Positions 35,267 to 43,136 of a DNA stretch of 64,000 nucleotides are shown in pieces (within the stretch, counting starts at the first letter, position 1; each line of letters opens with the position of its first letter). Both the position numbers and the translations under genes were made by a program. Where the stretch lies: contig NZ_FNJI01000006.1 of the NCBI RefSeq assembly GCF_900104445.1, positions 62,001-126,000 of the forward strand, written 5' to 3'. Origin of the DNA: Desulforhopalus singaporensis. Its GTDB lineage: Bacteria > Desulfobacterota > Desulfobulbia > Desulfobulbales > Desulfocapsaceae. The notes beneath the pieces were generated by a model. The model did not search any database and was not told the DNA's origin. It worked only from the letters and a program-made list of their open reading frames with translations.

Positions 35267-37096
35267 GTGGTGGAACAGCAAACTGGAAATCAATACGATG
35301 ATGATCTGACAATTGATACAGAGGAGTATGATGACTCTTATTATAGCGGAAGTGAAAATTTGTTCGATTATGTGGCAGACGAAGATCTGCCTATTACCAG
35401 GTTAAAGAGTCTGGTGCTTTCTATCGACTGGGAAATTACCGATGATATCCTGCTGGAGTTCAACGAAGAACTGATTGGGTTGAAGGAATACTGGGCCGAC
35501 AGCAGGATAAATCTCATCTATCTTCAGGCGCTGGAAAAAATAAGCAAGTATATTTACACTAAAAAAGCCGATGCACATCCCAGTGCAATCAAACTGCTCC
35601 TCACCCTCTACCAGAATCTTGAAAAAATAGTCCTGGAAACCTCCTGGAGCGACGAGCAGAAAAAGGAATTGCTCTATGAAGATGTAAGGAGGTTTGAACA
35701 GCTGAAAGCGCACATAAAGAATGAGGCAATGAAGGAGTCGAATGGTTCGGCTAGAGACCGGGGTGGCAACGAGGACCGGAAAAGAACCGCTAAAAAGCAA
35801 CTGTTAAAGCTCAAATCCATTGTCTTGGGAATTGATTGGGAGATTACCGACGAAGACCTGAGCGGGCTTCGCCATGAAGTTCAAAGGCTCGATGGTGAAC
35901 TGGGCCAAAGCAGACCGAAAAAAATTCTGCTCCAGGGGATCGGATCTCTGGGAGCGTATATTGACCAGAAAAAGTCCAACGCTCACCCGGAAGCCTTCAA
36001 GGTTCTGCATATTTTTTACTCAGCCTTGGAAGCGATGGTGGTCGGCAACCTCAGTCTGGAGGAAGAAAAGGAGATACTCTTTCCGGCTGTTACAAAATTC
36101 AACGCTTTCAAGACAGTGCTTGAGGAAGCTGCTGCCAGTGCGAAAAGCGACCAGACAAAGGTCGATGGGGGAGAAGATTCAGGAACTGCTCCAGAATATC
36201 AAAATGAAGACGATGAAGATGGTGAAATCAGACCTGCTTTTGCCGATATTCCTGAAGACGAAATTCACGGTTTCCAGGCTCAAGAGGAGGCTGAGTCCCT
36301 TGGCTTTGCCAGTCCTGACGATGTCGTCTCTCATGTTGGAACGTTCTTTGCCGACGAAGACCTGCAGGAAGATATGCTGCCTGAAACTGCCGGAAAAGAA
36401 GGCGCGGTCCTCCCTGAAGGTGATGCCGGCTTAGAGCGTGGATTTGACGTACCCCGCGACGTGGCGTTACAGGGCGTGGATGTCGAATCGGATGCGGACG
36501 ATGAACTCGATGAGCCCGCTTTGCCAGAACTCGACGGAGACTATGCGCCTGCTCTTTGCGATGAAGAAGGGGATGTTACAAGCGACTGGGCCTTTGCCGA
36601 TGATTCGTCCGGAGAGGAAGTTTCAGGGGATGAAGTGGATGGAACCGTTGAACGGTTTTTTAGTGATGAAGGGGAGAAACAGCAAAATGCGCCTGATGAA
36701 GACGGTGTCGGCCCGGATAACGCAATAGTTTTCACCCTGGTAGATCAGGACGTCGACTACCGAAGCGAATTGCGTCTCGGGGTCGGTGAGATGGTGCAGA
36801 ACCAGAGCAGCGCTGAGGTTGCCAGGATAAACAGCGTAATTGAACGTCTTGAGAAGATATGGTCGGAAAGCGCTGTTGAAAAAACATTTCTTGAGTTGCA
36901 CACTGTACTGCTTGATCATATCAAGAAGTTTCAGGCAAACGCCGATCCGGATGTTTTTGAACTGTTACAGTCTGTCAATATGTCACTGGACAGCGCGGCT
37001 CTGGTCAGCGTACAGAAAAAACATGAACTGCTCTACTCTTCAATTAAGAACGTGCTGAAATGGCAGCAAAAGTTTGTGGAAGAACGGGTTCTTTGA
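35267..37096 (+). CDS. Acidic three-repeat protein, putative partner of the MglA/Roadblock pair
   Basis: 609 residues, no recognised family. An acidic N-terminus (DDDLTIDTEEYDD) precedes helical block 1 (about 45-144), block 2 (about 180-284) and, after a 220-residue acidic linker rich in Asp/Glu, block 3 (about 509-609). The blocks share motifs: LKSIVLGIDWEIT in 1 and 2 (LKSLVLSIDWEIT in 1), then KKSNAHPEAFKVL / KKADAHPSAIKLL / FQANADPDVFELL, ending KELLYEDV / KEILFPAV / HELLYSSI. No signal peptide or membrane helix. GTG start 8 bp after the GTPase gene. Probably a scaffold or effector of the GTPase; function unknown. Confidence 0.8.
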   Translation: MVEQQTGNQYDDDLTIDTEEYDDSYYSGSENLFDYVADEDLPITRLKSLVLSIDWEITDDILLEFNEELIGLKEYWADSRINLIYLQALEKISKYIYTKKADAHPSAIKLLLTLYQNLEKIVLETSWSDEQKKELLYEDVRRFEQLKAHIKNEAMKESNGSARDRGGNEDRKRTAKKQLLKLKSIVLGIDWEITDEDLSGLRHEVQRLDGELGQSRPKKILLQGIGSLGAYIDQKKSNAHPEAFKVLHIFYSALEAMVVGNLSLEEEKEILFPAVTKFNAFKTVLEEAAASAKSDQTKVDGGEDSGTAPEYQNEDDEDGEIRPAFADIPEDEIHGFQAQEEAESLGFASPDDVVSHVGTFFADEDLQEDMLPETAGKEGAVLPEGDAGLERGFDVPRDVALQGVDVESDADDELDEPALPELDGDYAPALCDEEGDVTSDWAFADDSSGEEVSGDEVDGTVERFFSDEGEKQQNAPDEDGVGPDNAIVFTLVDQDVDYRSELRLGVGEMVQNQSSAEVARINSVIERLEKIWSESAVEKTFLELHTVLLDHIKKFQANADPDVFELLQSVNMSLDSAALVSVQKKHELLYSSIKNVLKWQQKFVEERVL

Positions 37097-37105
37097 GCCT
37101 TTCAC

Positions 37106-37987
37106 TTATCGCATCCAGGCTGCTGCCGAGAAGATTCCGTAAATAAAAAGCCACCCCCAGACGATTCGGAGGTAAAATCTGCTGTTGCGGTTGTCGGGAT
37201 GGCTGGCGGCAAGAGCCGCCAGGAAGATGGCCGGTGTGGCCACCCCGGCAAGAAAAGGATGGAGATACCTGAGCAGCTCCTGCAGGCCCAGGAAAAACCA
37301 TGGACCGGCGATATAGGTAATACCAAGAGATTCCGGGTCCATCGGCGCGGGAAACAGTGCGCAATAAAAGAGGACGAAGCAGATCAGCGGCAGGTGCTTT
37401 TCAGCTTTTACCCGGTACAATCTCAGGTGTTTCCAGAGCAGCATCAGCAGGGCGATATCCAGGCCTATGACGTGGTGAACGTAAACCCGTTGCAGGCCAT
37501 TGTCTGACAAAGAGAAGAGAAAACTGTTCAATATCGGACCTGCCAGGGGAATGGTGCGCATGATACCTTCGGCTATATTTCCAGCTGCATAGCCGGTAAT
37601 GTCGCCTCGAAGAATATATCCGGTGAAGAGCAGCAGTACAATGACAACCAGGCTGATTATGAGCTTGAGCCATTCGGTTGTTTCGTATCTCGTGGTCCTG
37701 GAATAGACCGCCAGCAGGTGGATGCAGCTGAGGAAGAAAAAGAGCTGGCTCGAATAAAAATGAAGGGACCTGAAGAACTCTCCGAATGGAACCAGAAGAT
37801 CTATGGCCGCCGTGGAATAAAACGGCTCGGTCCAGTCGTATTGCAACCCCACAATGATTCCGGAAAAAAGAGATATATAGAGAGCCATTAAAGCCCAGGC
37901 CCCCCAAGACGCGTCTCTGGCATTATTGAGCCAATCTCTTTTTACCAGAGTGACAGGCCTTACGAACGGATTACGTCGTGACCACAT
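37106..37987 (-). CDS. Cytochrome b6-type membrane protein (Rieske complex)
   Basis: 293 residues from ATG 37987, which overlaps the Rieske stop. Four N-terminal helices carry two His pairs for two hemes: LHFYSSQLFFFLSCIHLL (13 residues between) and HHVIGLDIALLMLLWKHL (14 between the second His and the last, b6-like). The C-terminal part resembles subunit IV, with GPWFFLGLQELL in place of the PEWY quinol-site motif. So it is a short fused cytochrome b/subunit IV. With the Rieske gene it should form a quinol-oxidising complex; no cytochrome c gene is adjacent. Confidence 0.88.
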   Translation of the reverse strand: MWSRRNPFVRPVTLVKRDWLNNARDASWGAWALMALYISLFSGIIVGLQYDWTEPFYSTAAIDLLVPFGEFFRSLHFYSSQLFFFLSCIHLLAVYSRTTRYETTEWLKLIISLVVIVLLLFTGYILRGDITGYAAGNIAEGIMRTIPLAGPILNSFLFSLSDNGLQRVYVHHVIGLDIALLMLLWKHLRLYRVKAEKHLPLICFVLFYCALFPAPMDPESLGITYIAGPWFFLGLQELLRYLHPFLAGVATPAIFLAALAASHPDNRNSRFYLRIVWGWLFIYGIFSAAAWMR

Positions 37988-38381
37988 AGCCCGGCTCGTT
38001 ATCCTTTTTTTCGACGGGCAAAAGTGCAAGAGGTGTCTTGGCGGGTCCCCGCGTGACAGTTCCGTCGCTGGCGTTGAACTGACTTTGATGACAGGGGCAT
38101 TCGATTATTTCCCTGTTTTCGTGGTAGTTCACCCTGCAGCCCAGGTGGGTGCACTTGCGTGAAAGCGCCCAACGTCTGGTGCCATTGTCAAAGAGAATGA
38201 AATCTTCCGCTACGATATAGCCCGACGCCGGCACCTCTTTGTTTACCTCTACGTAGGTTGGTTTTCTGGGTACCCTGTAGCCGATAAATCTGAACAGAGG
38301 ATAAGCGAACGCCAGGGCGGTGGAGAATAAAAAAAATGCCCTGCGGCTCAAAAGGTATCCTGTGTCACGAAAAACGTTCAT
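37971..38381 (-). CDS. Rieske [2Fe-2S] iron-sulfur protein
   Basis: 136 residues from ATG 38381 (AGGAC just upstream). The N-terminal TM/Tat-like segment RRAFFLFSTALAFAYPLFRF anchors it. Cluster motifs CTHLGC (77-82) and CPCHQS (95-100); the usual Gly of CPCHGS is Gln. Follows coaD by 13 bp and overlaps cytochrome b by 17 bp. Part of a quinol:acceptor oxidoreductase. Confidence 0.9.
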   Translation of the reverse strand: MNVFRDTGYLLSRRAFFLFSTALAFAYPLFRFIGYRVPRKPTYVEVNKEVPASGYIVAEDFILFDNGTRRWALSRKCTHLGCRVNYHENREIIECPCHQSQFNASDGTVTRGPAKTPLALLPVEKKDNEPGYVVTT

Positions 38382-38394
38382 GTCCTGTCGATGA

Positions 38395-38895
38395 TTATCT
38401 AAACCGTTCAAGCAAAGCCCGGTTGACATGGGGCGGTACAAGATCGCTCACGTCGCCACCGTTTCGTGCGGCATCTTTAATGATTGTCGAACTTATATAT
38501 ATCCAGCGAAATCCCGGCATGAGGAAAACGGATTCCACTTCCCTTTGAAGTTTTCTGTTCATCAGGGCGAGCTGGAATTCGTAGTCGAAATCGGAAACGG
38601 CCCGGATACCACGGACAATTGCCTTGGCGTTTTGTCTATAGGCATAATCAACGGAAAGACCGGATACTGAATCCACCTGAACCTTTGGGTTGTCGACAAA
38701 AGTCTCTTTGATCATTTGTATACGTTCATCAAGGCCGAAAACGGGATCCTTGCTGATATTTACCGCTACTGCCACAATGACTCGGTCAAAGAGATTGAGC
38801 GCACGGTTGATAATATCCACGTGACCCATGGTGATCGGGTCAAATGTGCCAGGATAGATGGCCAGCGTGGATTCCTGCTTGTTGTCTGTCCCCAT
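38395..38895 (-). CDS. coaD: Phosphopantetheine adenylyltransferase
   Basis: 166 residues. YPGTFDPITMGHVDII contains the T/HxGH nucleotidyl motif, and YISSTIIKDAARNGGDVSDLV the substrate loop. Fourth step of CoA synthesis. Lies between rsmD and the Rieske gene, a frequent coaD-rsmD pairing. Confidence 0.97.
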   Translation of the reverse strand: MGTDNKQESTLAIYPGTFDPITMGHVDIINRALNLFDRVIVAVAVNISKDPVFGLDERIQMIKETFVDNPKVQVDSVSGLSVDYAYRQNAKAIVRGIRAVSDFDYEFQLALMNRKLQREVESVFLMPGFRWIYISSTIIKDAARNGGDVSDLVPPHVNRALLERFR

Positions 38896-38969
38896 TAGAA
38901 AGGCTCCTTAACTATTGTGGTGTGGCCGGAAGTACCCAGACTGACAATGATACGTCCTGCCTCTGTGTT

Positions 38970-39557
38970 TCACTTGGTTGCGACGTGATAAAAGAAAAAA
39001 CCGACCTCCCCATAACTTCTCTTGTCATAAAAAACAAGTTTTTCAGGAGGGGCCGGAAAAGAATAACCGGATCGTTCTTCCAAAATAAGTATCCCGGTTG
39101 GTTTCAGTAAATTTTCCCGTGCGACAATGTCAAGTACAGTTTCACCGATCCCGGTACCGTAAGGCGGATCGGCAAAGATCAGGTCAAAACCTTTGTGGGT
39201 GGTGTCTTCGGGTAACACCTTTTTTAAAAACTTTAATGTCAGATCGTGCTTGATAACCTTCACCTCACCGTGAGGGTGGGCGCCTTTGAGGCAGCTGAGA
39301 ACATTTTTTTTTATCAGCTGCAGGGCGAGGCTGGTGTGGTCGATCATTATCACAGATCGTGCGTTGCGGCTAAGCGCCTCCAGGCCGACGGCACCGGTGC
39401 CGGAGCAGAGATCAAGAACGGCGGCGCCGACGATTTTGCTGCCGATGATGCTGAAAAGGGCTTCTCTTGCCCGGTCCGAGGTGGGGCGTATGGTTTTATT
39501 TTTACCGGGCGGTGCCGCAAGACGCATCCCCCTGGCAAACCCGCTTATTATTCGCAT
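38970..39557 (-). CDS. rsmD: 16S rRNA (guanine966-N2)-methyltransferase
   Basis: 195 residues. RIISGFARGMRLAAPPGK start, RPTSDRAREALFSI, SAM motif VLDLCSGTGAVGLEALSR and catalytic FADPPYGT. Methylates 16S rRNA. Followed by coaD 74 bp on. The 173 bp between it and psd hold nothing recognisable. Confidence 0.96.
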   Translation of the reverse strand: MRIISGFARGMRLAAPPGKNKTIRPTSDRAREALFSIIGSKIVGAAVLDLCSGTGAVGLEALSRNARSVIMIDHTSLALQLIKKNVLSCLKGAHPHGEVKVIKHDLTLKFLKKVLPEDTTHKGFDLIFADPPYGTGIGETVLDIVARENLLKPTGILILEERSGYSFPAPPEKLVFYDKRSYGEVGFFFYHVATK

Positions 39558-39730
39558 TGGCGTTCAGGTCGTAAAAAAGATTCAAAAAACCATGCCAACC
39601 GGATTCCCTGTGGTGAGCATTGTATCGCAAAGAAAAAGTAGCAGATCTGTTGGTGCCACCACAGCGCTTGATAGTGCCTTGTCTGCAGGGACACGGCGTG
39701 TCGCTGACAGTACCCCTCGAGACCGGAAAC

Positions 39731-40378
39731 TTATTTTTTCAGCACCCCTATCACCGTCTCCCCGGCACGAACTTTATCGCCGACTGCAACTTGTATTGCG
39801 GTGTCCGCCGGCAGATAGAGATCGACCCGGGAACCGAACCGGATAAGCCCGAAGCGGCGTCCCTTTACAATTACATCACCCGGTTCGAGCCAGCAGACTA
39901 TACGCCGTGCAATGAGACCGGCAATTTGCACGAAGGCCAGTTTCTGTCCGGCGGAGGTCGTGATCACTGTCCCGCAGTACTCGTTTTCCAACCCTCCTTT
40001 AGGGCTGTCCGCCGAGTAAAATTTCCCAGGGCGGTAGAGCACGCTTTCCACTTTTCCGTCAAATGGTATTCTGTTGACGTGAACGTTGAAAACATTCATG
40101 AAAATAGAAATCTTGCAGACACGATGTTTGGTGAAGACCGCATCTTCAGTCTCTTCGACACTAATTACCTTGCCGTCTGCTGGAGAAACCAGGGCATCGT
40201 CATCCGGCGGAACAAAACGCTCGGGGTCACGAAAAAACGCTAACACGAAAAGTGACACTAAAAACGCGATGGCGGTAAGCACCGGGTAGCCACAAACAGC
40301 AAGCAACAGGGTGATAAAGGCTGCCAGGCCAATAAAAGGATAGCCCTCTCGGGCGACGGGCACTTGTGGTGTGAGCAT
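39731..40378 (-). CDS. psd: Phosphatidylserine decarboxylase, short soluble-type
   Basis: 215 residues with N-terminal hydrophobic segments and the maturation site FGSRVDLYLP; cleavage before Ser would make the pyruvoyl group. FNVHVNRIPFDGKVE is the other family hallmark. Makes phosphatidylethanolamine. Neighbouring phosphatidylserine synthase (pssA), often adjacent, is absent. Confidence 0.93.
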   Translation of the reverse strand: MLTPQVPVAREGYPFIGLAAFITLLLAVCGYPVLTAIAFLVSLFVLAFFRDPERFVPPDDDALVSPADGKVISVEETEDAVFTKHRVCKISIFMNVFNVHVNRIPFDGKVESVLYRPGKFYSADSPKGGLENEYCGTVITTSAGQKLAFVQIAGLIARRIVCWLEPGDVIVKGRRFGLIRFGSRVDLYLPADTAIQVAVGDKVRAGETVIGVLKK

Positions 40379-40398
40379 ATGACCGTTTTGGCTGAATA

Positions 40399-40884
40399 TT
40401 ATTTTGTTTTACTGGCGCGCGCCATGGCGATGGTGCCGGTACGGACAATCTCTTTAATGCCGATCGGTCTGAGAATGTCGATAACCGCCTGGATCTTTGA
40501 TGCGGGGCCGGTCACTTCAACGGCATAGCTTCTGGCGCTGACGTCAATCACCTTGCCCCTGAAGATGTCTATGATCCGCAGCACCTCGGCGCGGGTATGG
40601 GATTCGGCTTTGACCCTGATCAGCACCATCTCCCGCTCAACATATTCTTTACCGGCGATATCGGTTACTTTGATTACGTCTATCAGTTTATGCAGTTGCT
40701 TGGTGATCTGCTCGATAATAGCGTCGTCTCCCCTGGAAACAACGGTGAGGCATGACACCCCGGGTTCAAGAGTTTCGGCGACACAGAGACTTTCGATGTT
40801 AAACCCCCTCCCGCTGAAGAGGCCGGTCACCCTTGAGAGCACTCCGGGTTTGTTTTGCAGCAGTACAGAAATAGTATGTTTCAT
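40399..40884 (-). CDS. ilvH: Acetolactate synthase small (regulatory) subunit
   Basis: 161 residues: an ACT domain (TISVLLQNKPGVLSRVTGLF, GRGFNIESLCVAETLEPGVS) and a C-terminal regulatory domain. Binds valine and adjusts the large subunit. It follows ilvB after 39 bp. Confidence 0.96.
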   Translation of the reverse strand: MKHTISVLLQNKPGVLSRVTGLFSGRGFNIESLCVAETLEPGVSCLTVVSRGDDAIIEQITKQLHKLIDVIKVTDIAGKEYVEREMVLIRVKAESHTRAEVLRIIDIFRGKVIDVSARSYAVEVTGPASKIQAVIDILRPIGIKEIVRTGTIAMARASKTK

Positions 40885-40923
40885 CTTAAAGATCCTGATA
40901 ATAATAGATTTGATAGCAGAAGA

Positions 40924-42624
40924 CTAAACAAGCAACATTTCTGTAGTCGCTTTACCCGCCGGGACCATGGGGTAGACGTCTTCTTCTCTTTCTATCTTGA
41001 AATCCATCAGTACGATGTTGTCTGTCGCCAGTGCTTCCTGTATAACCGGCTCAACCTCGTCTTTGGTTGTTGCCCGGAGACCTACCGCACCGTATGCTTT
41101 TGCCAGATCCACGAAATCCGGTGTCACATTCATGGTGGTTGAGGCGTATCTCTTGTTGTAGAAAAGCTCCTGCCACTGGCGGACCATTCCGAGAAAGCCG
41201 TTGTTGAGAATGGCGACTTTAACCGGACAATTATACTGTTTGGCGGTTGCCAACTCCTGGATGTTCATCTGGATCGAACCATCACCGGCAACGTCAATGA
41301 CCATCTTGCCCGGAAACGCCATCTGTGCGCCAATTGCCGCCGGAAGTCCGAATCCCATGGTGCCCAGTCCGCCGGAGGTGACGAAATGACGCGGATGCGC
41401 AAATTTATAAAACTGTGCCGCCCACATCTGGTTCTGGCCGACTTCCGTTGTGATGATGGCCTCTCCCCCGGTATGTTTATGGAGCATTTCAATCACGTAC
41501 TGGGGTTTTATTATGGAATCATTTTCCTTGTAACAGAGGGGATGTTTTGACATCCATTCGCGGATGGTTTCGCGCCACGGCCAGTTCCGGTCAGGTTCTT
41601 CATCGAAATTGATACCACTGTTTTCGTCAAGCCACTTGTTGATGGCCGTCAGAGCCATTTTGCAGTCGGCTACTATAGGAACGTGGACTTTGACATTTTT
41701 ACTGATTGAGGTGGGATCTATATCAATGTGGATAATCTTCGCATACTTTGCAAAATCATCGAGTTTTCCGGTCACCCGGTCATCAAATCTGGCGCCGACC
41801 GCAATAAGGAGATCGCATTTGGCAACCGCCATGTTGGCGGCAAAGGTGCCGTGCATACCCAGCATGCCCATTGACAGTTCAGCGTCGCCGGGGTAGGCGC
41901 CGAGACCCATGAGGGTCATGGTCACCGGAATTTTCAACTTGGTTGCAAGTTCTGTCAGCTCCTTGCTGGCGTTTGACGAGATGACACCGCCGCCGACATA
42001 GAGCACCGGATTCTTGGCGGCGATCATTTTCTTACATGCTTTTTGTACCTGGAACGGATGCGGGTTGTAGTTTGGCTGATAGCTCTGCAAAGAAACAGGT
42101 CTTTGCGGGGGATAGAGCATTTCGCCGGACATGAGATCTTTGGGCAGGTCTACGAGAACAGGTCCCGGACGACCGGATTTGGCGATATGGAACGCTTCCC
42201 GCAAGGTAGGCACCAGGTCTTCAATTTTGTTGACGAGATAGTTGTGCTTGGTGCAGGGTCTGCTGATCCCGACAATATCCACTTCCTGGAAAGCATCGTT
42301 GCCTATAAGAACCCGTGGTACCTGTCCTGTCAGGACAACCAGCGGGATAGAGTCCATGTATGCCGTGGCAATGCCGGTAACGCCGTTGGTTGCCCCCGGC
42401 CCGGAAGTGAGCAGGGCCACTCCCACTTTTCCGGTCACCCTGGCCATGCCGTCGGCAGCATGCACCGCCCCCTGTTCGTGACGAACCAGGACGTGGTTGA
42501 TTTCAGAACCCATCAGGGCATCGTAGAGATCGATAACAGCTCCCCCGGGATATCCGAATATGGTTTTAACTCCCTGCTCGAGAAGACAATTGACTATTGC
42601 TTGGGCTCCGGTAATTTTACCCAT
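40924..42624 (-). CDS. ilvB: Acetolactate synthase large subunit
   Basis: 566 residues, full length. Catalytic Glu region VRHEQGAVHAADGMARVTGK, GPGATNGVTGIATAYMDS and TPP-binding GDGSIQMNIQELATAKQYN. Makes acetolactate for valine/leucine synthesis. A sigma-70 promoter lies upstream at 42706-42734. Divergent leuA is the next gene. Confidence 0.97.
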   Translation of the reverse strand: MGKITGAQAIVNCLLEQGVKTIFGYPGGAVIDLYDALMGSEINHVLVRHEQGAVHAADGMARVTGKVGVALLTSGPGATNGVTGIATAYMDSIPLVVLTGQVPRVLIGNDAFQEVDIVGISRPCTKHNYLVNKIEDLVPTLREAFHIAKSGRPGPVLVDLPKDLMSGEMLYPPQRPVSLQSYQPNYNPHPFQVQKACKKMIAAKNPVLYVGGGVISSNASKELTELATKLKIPVTMTLMGLGAYPGDAELSMGMLGMHGTFAANMAVAKCDLLIAVGARFDDRVTGKLDDFAKYAKIIHIDIDPTSISKNVKVHVPIVADCKMALTAINKWLDENSGINFDEEPDRNWPWRETIREWMSKHPLCYKENDSIIKPQYVIEMLHKHTGGEAIITTEVGQNQMWAAQFYKFAHPRHFVTSGGLGTMGFGLPAAIGAQMAFPGKMVIDVAGDGSIQMNIQELATAKQYNCPVKVAILNNGFLGMVRQWQELFYNKRYASTTMNVTPDFVDLAKAYGAVGLRATTKDEVEPVIQEALATDNIVLMDFKIEREEDVYPMVPAGKATTEMLLV

Positions 42625-42705
42625 CAGACCATTTCCTTGTTACTGATAATTGTTTGTCATTTGAAAAAAATGCTTGGTGCATCAATAAATTTTAAGCAAG
42701 AGCAA

Positions 42706-42734
42706 AATATATCTGTCGAACCTGTTTCTGTCAA
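42706..42734 (-). promoter_or_regulatory. Predicted promoter of the ilvB operon
   Basis: Minus strand TTGACA (42734-42729), exactly 17 bp, then TATATT (42711-42706). It is 82 bp upstream of the ilvB start. The leader is too short for an attenuator. Confidence 0.65.
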
Positions 42735-42889
42735 CCGGCAAAGAACCGTAGGTTACTTCAATTTCGCTGTCGACAGTGGTGCGTCCATCAATCTTTGGTC
42801 AGGCGGTGAAAGATGCCCTTTGAATACGCCAAGAGCTGAAAAACAATAGCTGTTTTTTCACAAATGCAGGGGGATGGCAGAAAATCAGC

Positions 42890-42917
42890 TTGACAAGAAT
42901 TCAACAAGATGTAAATC
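42890..42917 (+). promoter_or_regulatory. Predicted promoter of the leu leader
   Basis: TTGACA (42890-42895) is a perfect -35; the -10 near 42912 (TAAATC) is weak. Transcription would start just before the leader peptide. Confidence 0.45.
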
Positions 42918-42956
42918 TTAATCGTACGAATCAGGTTACAGACAATAAAAAACAAA

Positions 42957-43037
42957 ATGTTAATTATAAACTCGCTACTATCTCTTCTCCTAAGTGACTC
43001 GTTAACCCGTTCCGTGGTTAATGCGGAGGAGTTGTAG
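42957..43037 (+). CDS. leuL: Leucine-rich leader peptide of the leuA attenuator
   Basis: 26 codons from ATG 42957 to TAG 43035-43037. Eight codons are Leu: 42960 (TTA), 42975 and 42978 (CTA CTA), 42984-42992 (CTT CTC CTA), 43002 (TTA) and 43032 (TTG). Two Ile and two Val codons are also present. A terminator hairpin follows at 43069. The ribosome site is weak, but the position, composition and downstream hairpin fit a transcription-attenuation leader. Confidence 0.7.
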   Translation: MLIINSLLSLLLSDSLTRSVVNAEEL

Positions 43038-43102
43038 TCTGCGCTAAGCTGGCAAAATTATTCCCCCGAGGCCACGGTTGAAAAACCGTGGCCTTTTTTT
43101 TT
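43012..43102 (+). terminator. leuA attenuator: antiterminator segment and rho-independent terminator
   Basis: Terminator stem 43069-43079 with 43084-43094 (GGCCACGG core, GAAA tetraloop), then a run of nine T ending at 43102. The segment CCGTGGTT (43012-43019), inside the leader-peptide gene, can pair with the left terminator arm (43070-43077; last two pairs G-U), forming the alternative structure. leuA begins at 43137. Confidence 0.75.
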
Positions 43103-43136
43103 GACCGATTTATCTGTCGTAAAACAAGGAGATGCG

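Noticed and set aside
35874-36434. 186-codon ORF inside the acidic-protein gene
   Set aside because: It is a shifted frame of the 609-residue gene; repeats and acidic composition only make sense in the main frame.
42625-42705. An attenuator for ilvB like that of leuA
   Set aside because: The predicted leader is only about 75 bases, with no terminator hairpin or Leu/Val/Ile-rich peptide.
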